Part shown: piece after piece, positions 46,464 to 53,164 of the stretch
Layout: each line of letters begins with the position of its first letter
How positions within the stretch are numbered: position 1 is the first letter of the stretch
IMG/VR virus record: IMGVR_UViG_3300017963_000063
Coordinates: 1-54,338 of that record
From: a virus
Strand: one strand, 5' to 3'
Length of the DNA stretch: 54,338 nt
Notes under the pieces: model-generated
What the model was told of the DNA's origin: nothing
The model's input: the letters and a program-made list of their open reading frames with translations, nothing else
The model's database searches: none
Translations under genes and position numbers: made by a program

Positions 46464-46754
46464 ATGAAGATTGTCAAAACGGAACGTGGCTTCCAGCAGG
46501 TGCTGTGTCCTGTGTATCCACCCGATGGAACAAGCAAGCCTATCGTCTTGCAATCGTCTGTCATTCTCGACTACGCGGAGGCGATGGACCGCCCTGGATC
46601 GTCAGCCCTGTGGGTTGGCGAGCACCATCATCTCTGCCGCGAAGAAGTGGCGGAACTGATAAGTCGCCTTCAGCACTGGCTGGAGCACGGCCGACTAGAC
46701 TTAGTAGTCCCCGCCCCGCCCCCCGGCCCGGCGAGCGACGAGGTGAACGGATGA
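46464..46754 (+). CDS. Unknown small phage protein
   Basis: 96 residues. Strand-rich start, helix 'REEVAELISRLQHWLEHGRL' and Pro-rich tail. The end is encoded by a 17-bp sequence (46730-46746) repeated at the end of the next gene. The C-terminal helix suggests protein contact. No family recognised. Confidence 0.45.
   Translation: MKIVKTERGFQQVLCPVYPPDGTSKPIVLQSSVILDYAEAMDRPGSSALWVGEHHHLCREEVAELISRLQHWLEHGRLDLVVPAPPPGPASDEVNG
46730..46746 (+). repeat. 17-bp gene-end repeat, copy 1
   Basis: GGCGAGCGACGAGGTGA, identical to 46897-46913, lies near the 3' end of this gene just before the next start. Confidence 0.75.
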
Positions 46755-46948
46755 TAACGGCCAACACAATACCCGACGACGCAACGTGTAGCGGTTGCGG
46801 TGGAACTGCCGAGGTCCGACTCTTCTTTGCAGTGCTGGATGACGACTTGGACTTGTGCCGTCCATGTTGCGGCGAGCTGGCAGGCGTTGCCCAGCAGGCG
46901 AGCGACGAGGTGACGAATGAACGGACGAGACCCACAGGAACGGCATGA
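46751..46948 (+). CDS. Small zinc-knuckle protein
   Basis: 65 residues from ATG 46751. CSGC and CRPCC (residues ~13-16 and ~36-40) suggest a zinc site around a beta hairpin 'AEVRLFFAVLDDDLDL'. The gene ends in a polar tail encoded across the repeated 17-bp sequence. It overlaps the next gene by 32 bases. Confidence 0.5.
   Translation: MITANTIPDDATCSGCGGTAEVRLFFAVLDDDLDLCRPCCGELAGVAQQASDEVTNERTRPTGTA
46897..46913 (+). repeat. 17-bp gene-end repeat, copy 2
   Basis: Identical to 46730-46746; it sits just before the start of the next gene (46917) and provides its AGG ribosome-binding word. Confidence 0.75.
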
Positions 46949-47402
46949 CATGGCGGCAGAACGCTATGCCGACCTTGAAGCCGCCAACGCCGCGCTCCGA
47001 GCTAAGGTGGACCGGCTGACCGCCGAGGCGGCGGCGACAGTGGAGGTGCTGGAGAGGTTATTGTGCGGACTGCCCGCTGAATCCATTGTTGACGAGCATG
47101 CGCGTGAGCGCGTGGATGAAGCGGAGCGTCTGCTAGAATGCGGCGCCCCCTCCCGCGCCGCCGCCCTGCTGGACGCGCTGGAGAAGGGGCGTGCGAGAAA
47201 GAAGGCTGCCGCAGAACTGAAGGCGCATAAAGCGGAAATGCGTCTCGTCAGGGGCGCGTGTGGCGTGTGCGCAAGGCTAGAGCGTCAACACCAGAAGACG
47301 ATAGACGACGAGGACGCCGCCCTCGACAAGTACGACGGACATCAAGGCGTAGCGGCCCACGGTCCAGGCCAAAGCGCCGTGGATTCGGAGTCGGACCGTT
47401 AG
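46917..47402 (+). CDS. Helical protein with CxxC
   Basis: 161 residues, mainly coiled-coil-like helices (DLEAANAALRAKVDRLTAEA) with 'CGVCARLERQHQKTID' near residue 118. ATG 46917 is used; ATG 46950 is an alternative. Similar coiled-coil genes occur just upstream. Function unknown. Confidence 0.45.
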   Translation: MNGRDPQERHDMAAERYADLEAANAALRAKVDRLTAEAAATVEVLERLLCGLPAESIVDEHARERVDEAERLLECGAPSRAAALLDALEKGRARKKAAAELKAHKAEMRLVRGACGVCARLERQHQKTIDDEDAALDKYDGHQGVAAHGPGQSAVDSESDR

Positions 47403-47427
47403 GAAGATGCCAAGGGATGTTGGCCGC

Positions 47428-47482
47428 GGCGTCCCTGGGTCGGTGTGCCACTCACCCTGTCCGTGGTCGGCTCAGGGACGCC
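47428..47482 (+). terminator. 10-bp inverted repeat, terminator or structured RNA
   Basis: GGCGTCCCTG (47428-47437) pairs perfectly with CAGGGACGCC (47473-47482) across 35 bases. No T-run follows, so intrinsic termination is doubtful. It occupies most of the gap between two genes, so a leader RNA for the gene at 47514 is equally possible. Confidence 0.4.
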
Positions 47483-47513
47483 CGGGTATAACTGAAACCG
47501 AAAGGAGACGAGC

Positions 47514-47711
47514 ATGGCGGAAGTCACTATCAAACAGTGCGACGTGTACGGGAGCCCAAAGGCCGACAGCTACCGAGTGACCGTCACCACACGCCAAGGA
47601 GACGGCGAGCCGGACACAGACATCATCAAAAAGGAGGTCGATCTCAGCCCGCGGGCTCTGGCGCGGCTGGAGAAGTTCATCGAGAAAGGCGTAACACCGC
47701 CGCGGTCTTAG
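47514..47711 (+). CDS. Small beta-rich protein
   Basis: 65 residues, AAAGGAG upstream. Strand-rich 'VTIKQCDVYGSPKADSYRVT' followed by a short helix; ends with basic residues. It is the last gene before the tRNA. No family recognised. Confidence 0.5.
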   Translation: MAEVTIKQCDVYGSPKADSYRVTVTTRQGDGEPDTDIIKKEVDLSPRALARLEKFIEKGVTPPRS

Positions 47712-47742
47712 GAGGGCGAGCAGCGACACAACTGCTTGCCGC

Positions 47743-47754
47743 GTAAGAGGTTAC
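47743..47754 (+). promoter_or_regulatory. Dyad GTAA-GAGG-TTAC upstream of tRNA
   Basis: Same 12 bases as in 1754-1765. It lies ~50 bp upstream of the tRNA. A possible -10 (TATACT, 47787-47792) lies between the two but no good -35 is seen. Confidence 0.4.
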
Positions 47755-47804
47755 AGAAATCGTAGCCCGGCGGACTCGATATGGTGTATACTGTCCTCGA
47801 ACAA

Positions 47805-47876
47805 AGCGGGGTGGAGCAGCGGCAGCTCGCCGGCCCCATAAGCCGGAGATCGCGGGTTCAAATCCCGCCCCCGCCA
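47805..47876 (+). tRNA. tRNA-Met (CAT), initiator-like
   Basis: The cloverleaf is complete: acceptor GCGGGG (47806-47811) with CCCCGC (47869-47874), D arm GAGC/GCTC, anticodon stem CCGGC/GCCGG with loop CCCATAA (anticodon CAT at 47837-47839), T arm GCGGG-TTCAAAT-CCCGC. The first pair would be A1 with C72, a mismatch of the kind that marks bacterial initiator tRNAs (C1xA72). However only two of the three G:C pairs expected at the base of an initiator anticodon stem are in order, and position 33 is C in place of U. CCA is not encoded. A phage initiator-type tRNA is unusual. Confidence 0.8.
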
Positions 47877-47905
47877 GTCGGTCAATTGGTCACGGAGGCT
47901 CCAGC

Positions 47906-48112
47906 GTGAGCCGCTTTGAGTATCACATCTGCGTGGCGGTGGTATGGCTGGGCGTTTTCGCCGCTGTGTGGACTTTGGCGGGCTGCCACGTACACCTGCA
48001 CTACCACCCGCCTGCACGGCAAGCCTCCCAGTCCAGCGACAAGCCGCACGACCCCGACACCATGCTGGACTGGGCGATAGGAGATTTGATGGATGAACCT
48101 GATCCGAACTAA
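47906..48112 (+). CDS. Small lipoprotein
   Basis: 68 residues from GTG 47906 with GGAGG 7 bases upstream. A hydrophobic signal (VAVVWLGVFAAVWT) ends in lipobox L-A-G-Cys27, so the mature protein would be a ~41-residue acylated peptide, polar with an acidic end. Short lipoproteins near holin-like genes can be outer-membrane spanin subunits (Rz1-like), but without a partner gene this is a guess. Confidence 0.55.
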   Translation: MSRFEYHICVAVVWLGVFAAVWTLAGCHVHLHYHPPARQASQSSDKPHDPDTMLDWAIGDLMDEPDPN

Positions 48113-48263
48113 GACGTTCTGGGTTGGTCTAGTCATCATCGCTACCGGCGTCATTGAAGGCGTATTCGACGGCGACTGGAGCGCGGCGATGGAGAAGATT
48201 CTGGCCGGGCTGTTGGTTATCACCGGCCGGGATGCAATCTCGAAGATAGGAGCAAACGGATGA
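48093..48263 (+). CDS. Holin-size membrane peptide 1
   Basis: 56 residues. Two hydrophobic stretches: 'TFWVGLVIIATGVIEGVF' and 'KILAGLLVITGRDAIS'. The pattern 'K-T-F-W-x-G-L' with a final 'I-x-G-R-D-A-I' is one I recall in small phage membrane proteins. It overlaps the lipoprotein gene and the next peptide gene, forming a tight cassette of four short genes. Holin activity is plausible, not shown. Confidence 0.6.
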   Translation: MNLIRTKTFWVGLVIIATGVIEGVFDGDWSAAMEKILAGLLVITGRDAISKIGANG

Positions 48264-48346
48264 GTGCATGGTTAATCGGACTGTTTTCTGTGCTACTGGC
48301 AGCCTTCGGCGGCTTTCTAACCGACAACCCGTTTCCGTGGGGGTAG
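48260..48346 (+). CDS. Holin-size membrane peptide 2
   Basis: 28 residues (MSAWLIGLFSVLLAAFGGFL then TDNPFPWG), one membrane helix. ATG overlaps the preceding TGA and the stop is one base before the next ATG. So short that it is easily missed; co-translation with its neighbours supports it being real. Confidence 0.5.
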   Translation: MSAWLIGLFSVLLAAFGGFLTDNPFPWG

Positions 48347-48347
48347 G

Positions 48348-48446
48348 ATGTTCGACTTCATCCCAGGTTCGGGCGAACTGATCGGGCCGTGGGTGGGAGC
48401 ACTGCTCGCGGCCGTGGCCGTCATCTTCGGGCGGCTGTTTCGGTAA
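48348..48446 (+). CDS. Holin-size membrane peptide 3
   Basis: 32 residues (MFDFIPGSGELIGPWVGALL then AAVAVIFGRLFR), one membrane helix with a basic end; GGGGTAGG supplies a weak ribosome-binding site. It is followed by a lipoprotein gene behind AAAGGAG. Confidence 0.5.
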   Translation: MFDFIPGSGELIGPWVGALLAAVAVIFGRLFR

Positions 48447-48458
48447 AGGAGTGTTCTG

Positions 48459-48893
48459 ATGCGCAAGCGGATTGCATCAGTGGCGTGCCTGTTGGCGATC
48501 CCGAGCTGCCTCGCGTCGGGGTGTGGAGTGCTCCATGCCAGGACCTCAATGGGGGCCGGTGTCTTCGGCTGGCATTTCACCGACACGAAGGACAACGACA
48601 TCTCGTTCGACGAGGCCAGCTACGACCCAGCGACCAAGCAGTTCTCGATCAAGGGTCTGGTCATCCGCAACAACGCCAGCGACCCGATGATAGCCAACGT
48701 CCAGCAAATAATGGCCATCGTCGAACAGCAGAAAGCCGCGAACGAGGGCCTCAAAGTCTTCATGGATGGCATTCAGCCCGCGCTGTCGCTGCTGGGAGGC
48801 TTGCAGGGCATCGCCGCGAGCGAACCGTCCTGCCCTATTGGCGAGGCGTTGGCCCGGCTGACGCAGCCCACTACCGATAGCGGGGGTGGCTAA
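48459..48893 (+). CDS. Probable lipoprotein of the lysis-type cassette
   Basis: 144 residues, AAAGGAG upstream. Signal segment 'IASVACLLAIPSCLASGC' with a lipobox-like A-S-G-Cys22. The mature part has a strand-rich 'FGWHFTDTKDNDISFDEASY' region and helices to the end. Attached to the outer or inner membrane face, it could be an envelope-acting protein. Unknown family. Confidence 0.5.
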   Translation: MRKRIASVACLLAIPSCLASGCGVLHARTSMGAGVFGWHFTDTKDNDISFDEASYDPATKQFSIKGLVIRNNASDPMIANVQQIMAIVEQQKAANEGLKVFMDGIQPALSLLGGLQGIAASEPSCPIGEALARLTQPTTDSGGG

Positions 48894-48895
48894 GA

Positions 48896-49102
48896 ATGAC
48901 CGGCGACCAGGCCCACGCGCTACTCGTGGCCGCAATAGCGGCTGGCCTTCAGCAGCCGGAGCGGTCCCGCCTGCTTGCACCCACAGTAGACGGTCACGGC
49001 CGGTCGCAGTACACGCGTGAGAAGGTCCTGGCCGACGTTGTGGCGGACGCTTTTGACGTGCTGCAACTTGTAAAGGAGCGGGCCGATGCGATTCCCGCCT
49101 GA
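48896..49102 (+). CDS. Unknown small helical protein
   Basis: 68 residues, two helices (ALLVAAIAAGLQQPERSRLL and 'VLADVVADAFDVLQLVKERA'). It overlaps the protease gene by 17 bases in another frame. No family recognised. Confidence 0.45.
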   Translation: MTGDQAHALLVAAIAAGLQQPERSRLLAPTVDGHGRSQYTREKVLADVVADAFDVLQLVKERADAIPA

Positions 49103-50141
49103 CGCACGACAGCAGTTCGGAGGAGTCCGCGACAAGCACGAGCGAGCCCTGCGCCGGCTGCATGGAGTTGGCAGGTTCGCGGCCATCGGCTACGGCGAGA
49201 AACTTCGCAATGGCAAACAGACCGGGATGCGGGCCATCGTCGTTGGCGTCCCCGTCAAGAAACCTCCCTCCGCGATGGCAACCGGCGACCTCATTCCCAA
49301 GGAGTTAGACGGCCTAAAGGTCGATGTTATCCAGTCCGGCGAGCCGACGGCAATCTTGACGGCACCCAAGGGCCAAGCATCAACCGTGCTCACGCCGGGC
49401 GACTCCATCGGCCACTACAACATAACCGCCGGCACGCTCGGCGGGTTCGTCGCCGACACGTTGGAAGGCGATACGGTCATCCTGTCCAACAACCACGTCC
49501 TGGCGGACCAGAACCACGGCGAGCCGGGCGATCCGATCTACAGCCCCGGCAAGGCTGATGGCGGCACGGCCGCCGACACTGTTGCATACCTGCGGCGGTT
49601 CGTGCCGATGAACCTGACGAGCGGTGGCGGCGGTGGAGGAGGTGGCAACGGCTGCCGCGGCTCGCGGGCATTGGCTGCAATCCACAACGCCCTGTATCGC
49701 CTGTTCGGCAGGACGACACGGCTCACCGTCGAGGCCCAGGCCCTGCCGAACTACGTCGACGCCGCCGTAGCTGAGGTGTTCCCAGATATTGAATGCGTCA
49801 CGGCCATCCCCGAAATCGGCGAGCCCGGCAGCTTCGCCACCGAGGATGATGAGGTGGTGGGAATCGGCAACGCCACCTACGGCAGGACCGAGCCCCGCCA
49901 CAATACGGGCGTGTTCCGAATCATGGGGGCCAGCGTGACGGTCAACTACGGCAGCGACGGGACGGGGTACTTCAGGGACCAGCTAATCAGCACGCCGATC
50001 AGCGAGCCGGGCGACTCGGGCTCACTGGTGATCTTGCAGGATGGGCAGAACACCATAGGGGGCCTGCTGTTCGCCGGGTCCGACGACTCCACGATAGTCA
50101 ACCCGGCGTGGCTCGTGAAGCAGCACATGGGGGTGGCGTGA
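49086..50141 (+). CDS. Trypsin-fold serine protease (Nal1-like)
   Basis: 351 residues with a chymotrypsin-type triad: His137 in 'ILSNNHVLAD', Asp225 in 'NYVDAAVAEV' and Ser311 in 'SEPGDSGSLV'. Strands before His (GTLGGFVAD) and after Ser (GGLLFAGSDD) fit the double barrel. A run of nine glycines and a Cys (around 180-190) interrupts the linker between barrels. No signal peptide is evident. It follows holin-size and lipoprotein genes, where an endolysin is normally found, and none is seen elsewhere. It may act on the virion or on the host envelope; the latter is speculation. Confidence 0.75.
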   Translation: MRFPPDARQQFGGVRDKHERALRRLHGVGRFAAIGYGEKLRNGKQTGMRAIVVGVPVKKPPSAMATGDLIPKELDGLKVDVIQSGEPTAILTAPKGQASTVLTPGDSIGHYNITAGTLGGFVADTLEGDTVILSNNHVLADQNHGEPGDPIYSPGKADGGTAADTVAYLRRFVPMNLTSGGGGGGGGNGCRGSRALAAIHNALYRLFGRTTRLTVEAQALPNYVDAAVAEVFPDIECVTAIPEIGEPGSFATEDDEVVGIGNATYGRTEPRHNTGVFRIMGASVTVNYGSDGTGYFRDQLISTPISEPGDSGSLVILQDGQNTIGGLLFAGSDDSTIVNPAWLVKQHMGVA

Positions 50142-50216
50142 TGACGCATGGCGAGAACGCGGTGAAGTGGCAGTCCGGTAAAGCAACGCCCGTTTCCAAT
50201 ATAGAACCGATGCACA

Positions 50217-50254
50217 CCCGGGGCGGGGTTCCCCCCCCTCCGCCTCGCCCCGGG
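50217..50254 (+). terminator. GC-rich inverted repeat after protease gene
   Basis: CCCGGGGCG (50217-50225) pairs perfectly with CGCCCCGGG (50246-50254), with a loop of 20 mostly C/T bases. The following bases are not a T-run, so it may be a pause or mRNA-stability structure. It lies in the 134-bp gap (50142-50275) that separates the protease gene from the next ribosome-binding site. Confidence 0.4.
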
Positions 50255-50275
50255 CACCGCTTTGGAGGTCACAAG

Positions 50276-50464
50276 ATGAGCGAAACGCAGCATGTGTGCG
50301 AGACCCGCAACGACGTGCATGGCCGGCAGCCAGTCTGCCTGGTGACGTGCTCGTGCGGGGTGCAAAGCGAGTGGATGCCGTATCCAGAGGGCCACTGCAT
50401 CGACGACGATGGACCGGCCAATCGGTGGATCGAGCGACACCTCCGCAACGTGGGAGCCGCCTGA
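50276..50464 (+). CDS. Small cysteine-containing protein
   Basis: 62 residues from ATG 50276 with GGAGG 7 bases upstream; an in-frame ATG at 50141 would extend it through the hairpin, which is less likely. 'CSCGVQSEWMPYPEGHC' in the middle could be a zinc site. Unknown function. Confidence 0.5.
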   Translation: MSETQHVCETRNDVHGRQPVCLVTCSCGVQSEWMPYPEGHCIDDDGPANRWIERHLRNVGAA

Positions 50465-50466
50465 CA

Positions 50467-50721
50467 ATGGCCGAGATAGGCAACAGCACTGGGTTGTGGG
50501 GCCTGGAGATCATCGATAAGGGCGGGGACGTCATCAAGATAGTAGAAGCCGAGGGCGTACACCGCGAGGCTATCGAAGCGTGGGAGTCAGCGATGGCGAG
50601 CGGCCAGAATTCCAAGATCATTACCGCCACGGGCATGTTCGATGGGGCAGACCGGGCGAGGCGAGAAGTGCGGATTCCAGCCGAGCAGATACGATCTATG
50701 CTCCTGACGGAGTACACCTGA
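50467..50721 (+). CDS. Unknown small protein
   Basis: 84 residues, ATG three bases after the previous stop. Alternating strands and helices (GLEIIDKGGDVIKIVEAEG). Small acidic domain with no family recognised. It is one base upstream of a membrane protein gene. Confidence 0.45.
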   Translation: MAEIGNSTGLWGLEIIDKGGDVIKIVEAEGVHREAIEAWESAMASGQNSKIITATGMFDGADRARREVRIPAEQIRSMLLTEYT

Positions 50722-50722
50722 C

Positions 50723-51094
50723 ATGGCCAAGCCCATCATCTGCACAGCCCTGCTTGCGACGGGCGCCGGTGTGGCGGGCTGGCAGGTGAGCGATGCGGCA
50801 GCGGCCGTAGCCGTGCTGTCTGCCGTGGTGGCCAGCGTGCTGTGGTTCGGCAGAAACCGCTGGCAGGCCGGAGGCAAAAGCCACGCTATGGCCACGCAAA
50901 TGCAGGTCATGGTCGGCCAGCTCGAAGGGATCGAGAACGCCCAGAAGGACCACGGCGAGAAGTTGACCGAAATCCGGGTCGACGTGGCTGAGATCAAGCG
51001 TGAGTGCTCGACACGAGCGAAGATATGCCCGGCGCTGCAGCCGCGTGGTGGACGGCGCATTGCCGAGGACTTGGCGCCAGGGACGCGAACATGA
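50723..51094 (+). CDS. Membrane protein with coiled-coil tail
   Basis: 123 residues. Two hydrophobic helices ('ICTALLATGAGVAGWQVS' and 'AVAVLSAVVASVLWFG'), then a charged helix with heptads ('QMQVMVGQLEGIENAQKDHG'). N-terminal anchors followed by a coiled coil are seen in phage spanin- and holin-associated proteins. It lies between small genes of unknown role. Confidence 0.5.
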   Translation: MAKPIICTALLATGAGVAGWQVSDAAAAVAVLSAVVASVLWFGRNRWQAGGKSHAMATQMQVMVGQLEGIENAQKDHGEKLTEIRVDVAEIKRECSTRAKICPALQPRGGRRIAEDLAPGTRT

Positions 51095-51291
51095 TCGTGC
51101 CGCTGGCAGACCGACGCCAGGGCAAGAAGCACAAGCCCGTGCTCCGCGAGAAGGACTGCCTACCGCCGGTCAAGCCGAAGTCGGCCCTGAGCCCGCCGGG
51201 GTTCTCGGCACTCCTTTGGTCGCCAGCGGTCGAGGCCGCCGTCGAACGGATGCTGGGCTGGAAGGCGGCATTTGAGGAGATCGAAACATGA
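51091..51291 (+). CDS. Unknown small protein
   Basis: 66 residues, overlapping neighbours by 4 bases on each side. Basic, Pro/Lys-rich N-terminal half (RRQGKKHKPVLREKDCLPPV) and a helical end. No family recognised. Confidence 0.4.
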   Translation: MIVPLADRRQGKKHKPVLREKDCLPPVKPKSALSPPGFSALLWSPAVEAAVERMLGWKAAFEEIET

Positions 51292-51482
51292 TGCTGGCGG
51301 GCGGTCTAGGCGTCTGGGTAGTGGGTCAGTTTCGCTGTCCAGCGGGGCTTGAAAGATGGATGGAAAGGAAGGGACCATGGAACCACGGCTACTTCGGTGC
51401 CGGATTTCTAATGGTATGTTCAGTGACGAATACGTGGTGGAGTTTGCATTACCGGATGGCAGGGAGCGGGCCTTTGTTGTAG
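51288..51482 (+). CDS. Doubtful small hydrophobic reading frame
   Basis: 64 codons, ATG overlapping the preceding TGA. Contains two hydrophobic stretches (MMLAGGLGVWVVGQ and 'FGAGFLMVCSVTNTWW') but it overlaps the better-supported gene at 51377 by 106 bases in another frame. Listed because translational coupling is possible. Confidence 0.25.
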   Translation: MMLAGGLGVWVVGQFRCPAGLERWMERKGPWNHGYFGAGFLMVCSVTNTWWSLHYRMAGSGPLL

Positions 51483-51631
51483 ACGCCTCAAGCGTGGAGC
51501 AAACGGCTGATGGGTTCGTACTCAGGGTCATGGTGCCGATTCCGATGCAGGCCGATCACCCGGTAGCAGTTCTGCCAACAACTAGACGCGATCTTGTGCC
51601 TGTTGACGAAGATGATTTAATAATGGCATGA
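51377..51631 (+). CDS. Small beta-rich protein
   Basis: 84 residues from ATG 51377, GGAAGGG upstream. Strands 'EYVVEFALPDGRERAFVVDA' and 'GFVLRVMVPIPM' suggest a small beta-barrel. It precedes the XRE regulator. Unknown function. Confidence 0.5.
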   Translation: MEPRLLRCRISNGMFSDEYVVEFALPDGRERAFVVDASSVEQTADGFVLRVMVPIPMQADHPVAVLPTTRRDLVPVDEDDLIMA

Positions 51632-51661
51632 TCCTATGGCCCAGTAGAGGCGAAGTACACT

Positions 51662-51955
51662 GTGAAAACGGTGGAGCTGAACTTGCAGCCTCACGAATAC
51701 GAGGCTGATGACGTGCGGCAAGTGCGCCGCTCGCTGAACGTCAGCCAAGCCGTATTCGCGCAGATCCTGGCCGCGTCGATTGAGACGGTCGAGAGCTGGG
51801 AGCAGGGGCAGCGAAAGCCGAGCCCTATGGCCTGTCGTCTACTGGACCTCATCCAGCGGCATCGGGGGCACTGGGTCAAGGTGCTCTACGATTCTGCGGA
51901 GAAGAAGCAAGAGGAAGAAGCAGCCAACCAGGGGAGGGAGCTAGCGTCCGCGTAG
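51662..51955 (+). CDS. XRE-family helix-turn-helix protein
   Basis: 97 residues, GTG start. Residues about 18-62 form a classic XRE helix-turn-helix: 'VRQVRRSLNVSQAVFAQILA', turn, recognition helix 'SIETVESWEQGQRKPSPMAC', then 'RLLDLIQRHRG'. Members act as phage repressors or as HigA/MqsA-like antitoxins; no toxin gene is adjacent. The upstream gap holds AGAGGCGAAG, related to the words before other genes. It is a candidate binder of the operators at 537-604. Confidence 0.7.
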   Translation: MKTVELNLQPHEYEADDVRQVRRSLNVSQAVFAQILAASIETVESWEQGQRKPSPMACRLLDLIQRHRGHWVKVLYDSAEKKQEEEAANQGRELASA

Positions 51956-51981
51956 AGACAGACTAGCGCACGGTAGGGAAT

Positions 51982-52012
51982 GCCCCGGCAGAGGCTTTGC
52001 CAACGCCGGGGC
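51982..52012. terminator. Hairpin between convergent operons
   Basis: GCCCCGGC (51982-51989) pairs perfectly with GCCGGGGC (52005-52012), with an inner GGC-TTT-GCC extension. It lies in the 57-bp gap between the rightward XRE gene and the leftward recombinase gene and can serve both. No T-run on either strand, so efficiency is uncertain. It might instead belong to an attachment site next to the recombinase gene. Confidence 0.5.
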
Positions 52013-52630
52013 CTAAAACGCAAACAAGTCCCCAATCTCACCATCATCCCTCAAAACGTGAATGTAAAGCGAGGTTGTACTCAGGTTGGCGTGACCAGCA
52101 GCGTCCCGGACCTCGGCCAGCGTCCGCCCGCCGGCCAGCGCGTGGCTGCAAAACGAGTGCCGGCCCGTGTGGCACGTCACCTCAGATTGGCGGTCAGCCC
52201 CTAGGCACTTGCAGGCCGTGATGAATTTCATCCGGGCCTCATTCCGGTGTAGGCGACCGGCCGTAGCGCCGACCAACGTACAGACAAAGGGATCGTTCCC
52301 ATCCGCCCCCATCCCCGCCCGGTACTCCAGCCACTGACGCAGACATTCCAGCGTCCCGCGGTCCCACCAGAGCGGCACACGGCGGCTCCTCCCGTTCTTG
52401 CCCCGGCGGACCTCCAGGTACGGCCGCTCAAGCCCGAGGTGCGCATCCCGCAGGTCCAGCCCGCAGATTTCGCTCGCCCGGAGGCCGCAGCAGCACGATA
52501 GCCGGAACACCACCTCGCGGACCCAAGCATGGTGCGAGGCGCGACTCTTGACCGAGCAGTCGGCCAGGATGGCTGCGATCTCCTGAGCCTGGAGTATCTG
52601 CGTGGGGCTTATCGGTCGGTTGGGAGACAT
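52013..52630 (-). CDS. Tyrosine recombinase, catalytic domain only
   Basis: 205 residues, with all catalytic residues of the family: Arg51 in 'CGLRASEI', Lys78 in 'RRGKNG', His154-x-x-Arg157 in 'CHTGRH', His180 in 'AAGHANL' and Tyr189 in 'TSLYIHV'. The usual N-terminal SAM-like core-binding domain (~100 residues) is missing, as in short integrases and XerH-like variants. It could integrate the phage, or resolve dimers. It is the last gene of the leftward operon, facing the XRE gene. Confidence 0.8.
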   Translation of the reverse strand: MSPNRPISPTQILQAQEIAAILADCSVKSRASHHAWVREVVFRLSCCCGLRASEICGLDLRDAHLGLERPYLEVRRGKNGRSRRVPLWWDRGTLECLRQWLEYRAGMGADGNDPFVCTLVGATAGRLHRNEARMKFITACKCLGADRQSEVTCHTGRHSFCSHALAGGRTLAEVRDAAGHANLSTTSLYIHVLRDDGEIGDLFAF

Positions 52631-52996
52631 CTACACCTCCCGGCGCCCGGCCTTGGCGATGGCGGCGCGAAGTACGCTGTCCACCTCGTTGAAGTCAGCA
52701 CCGTGTTCGGTGCGCTTCCACTTGTCTGTGAGGTCTTGCGCTACCCTGCACGCCGCCAGGAGGTCGTCGTGCGAGTTGACGGCGCGGACGATAAATTCGG
52801 CGTTGGCTGTATTCTCGGCGATGGTGGCCTTGCTTTCTGGTCGATGCGGCCGGGTGTAGTAGCCGCCAGTCATCTTGGCGATAGAACGACTTGCTGCGTC
52901 AACGCCAATATACATCTCCCCGTACAGAATCTCACGGGCGCCAATCTTCCACGGCACTGGCGTATGCCCCGCCTCGCCTTGCGTCGGCTCGCTCAT
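52631..52996 (-). CDS. HTPxPW-type small phage protein
   Basis: 121 residues. Begins 'GHTPVPWKIGAREI', followed by 'ARSIAKMTGG' and 'NTANAEFIVRAVNSHDDLLA', the pattern of a common phage/prophage protein of unknown function (I recall it as HTPGPW...ANARLIAAAPELLEAL). Alpha/beta fold. It is directly upstream of the recombinase gene in the operon. Confidence 0.65.
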   Translation of the reverse strand: MSEPTQGEAGHTPVPWKIGAREILYGEMYIGVDAASRSIAKMTGGYYTRPHRPESKATIAENTANAEFIVRAVNSHDDLLAACRVAQDLTDKWKRTEHGADFNEVDSVLRAAIAKAGRREV

Positions 52997-53008
52997 GGTT
53001 CCACCCCT

Positions 53009-53164
53009 TCAATGCCGCAGCGCCCGGAGCGGCTCGCACGGTTCCGCCCGGCGCTCGCGGTACACCTCGAAGTGCTCATCCTGCACGGACTGGAGCAACG
53101 CCCCAGCCACTCCGCAGGCCAGCATCAGCAGGCCCATCAGGATTAGTTCGGCCCAGTCCATCAT
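53009..53164 (-). CDS. Short membrane protein
   Basis: 51 residues. One membrane helix 'ELILMGLLMLACGVAGALLQ', followed by a polar, charged tail. Start ATG ATG overlaps the stop of the upstream gene (ATGA). No clear ribosome-binding site, so coupled translation is probable. Too short for usual gene callers. Confidence 0.5.
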   Translation of the reverse strand: MMDWAELILMGLLMLACGVAGALLQSVQDEHFEVYRERRAEPCEPLRALRH

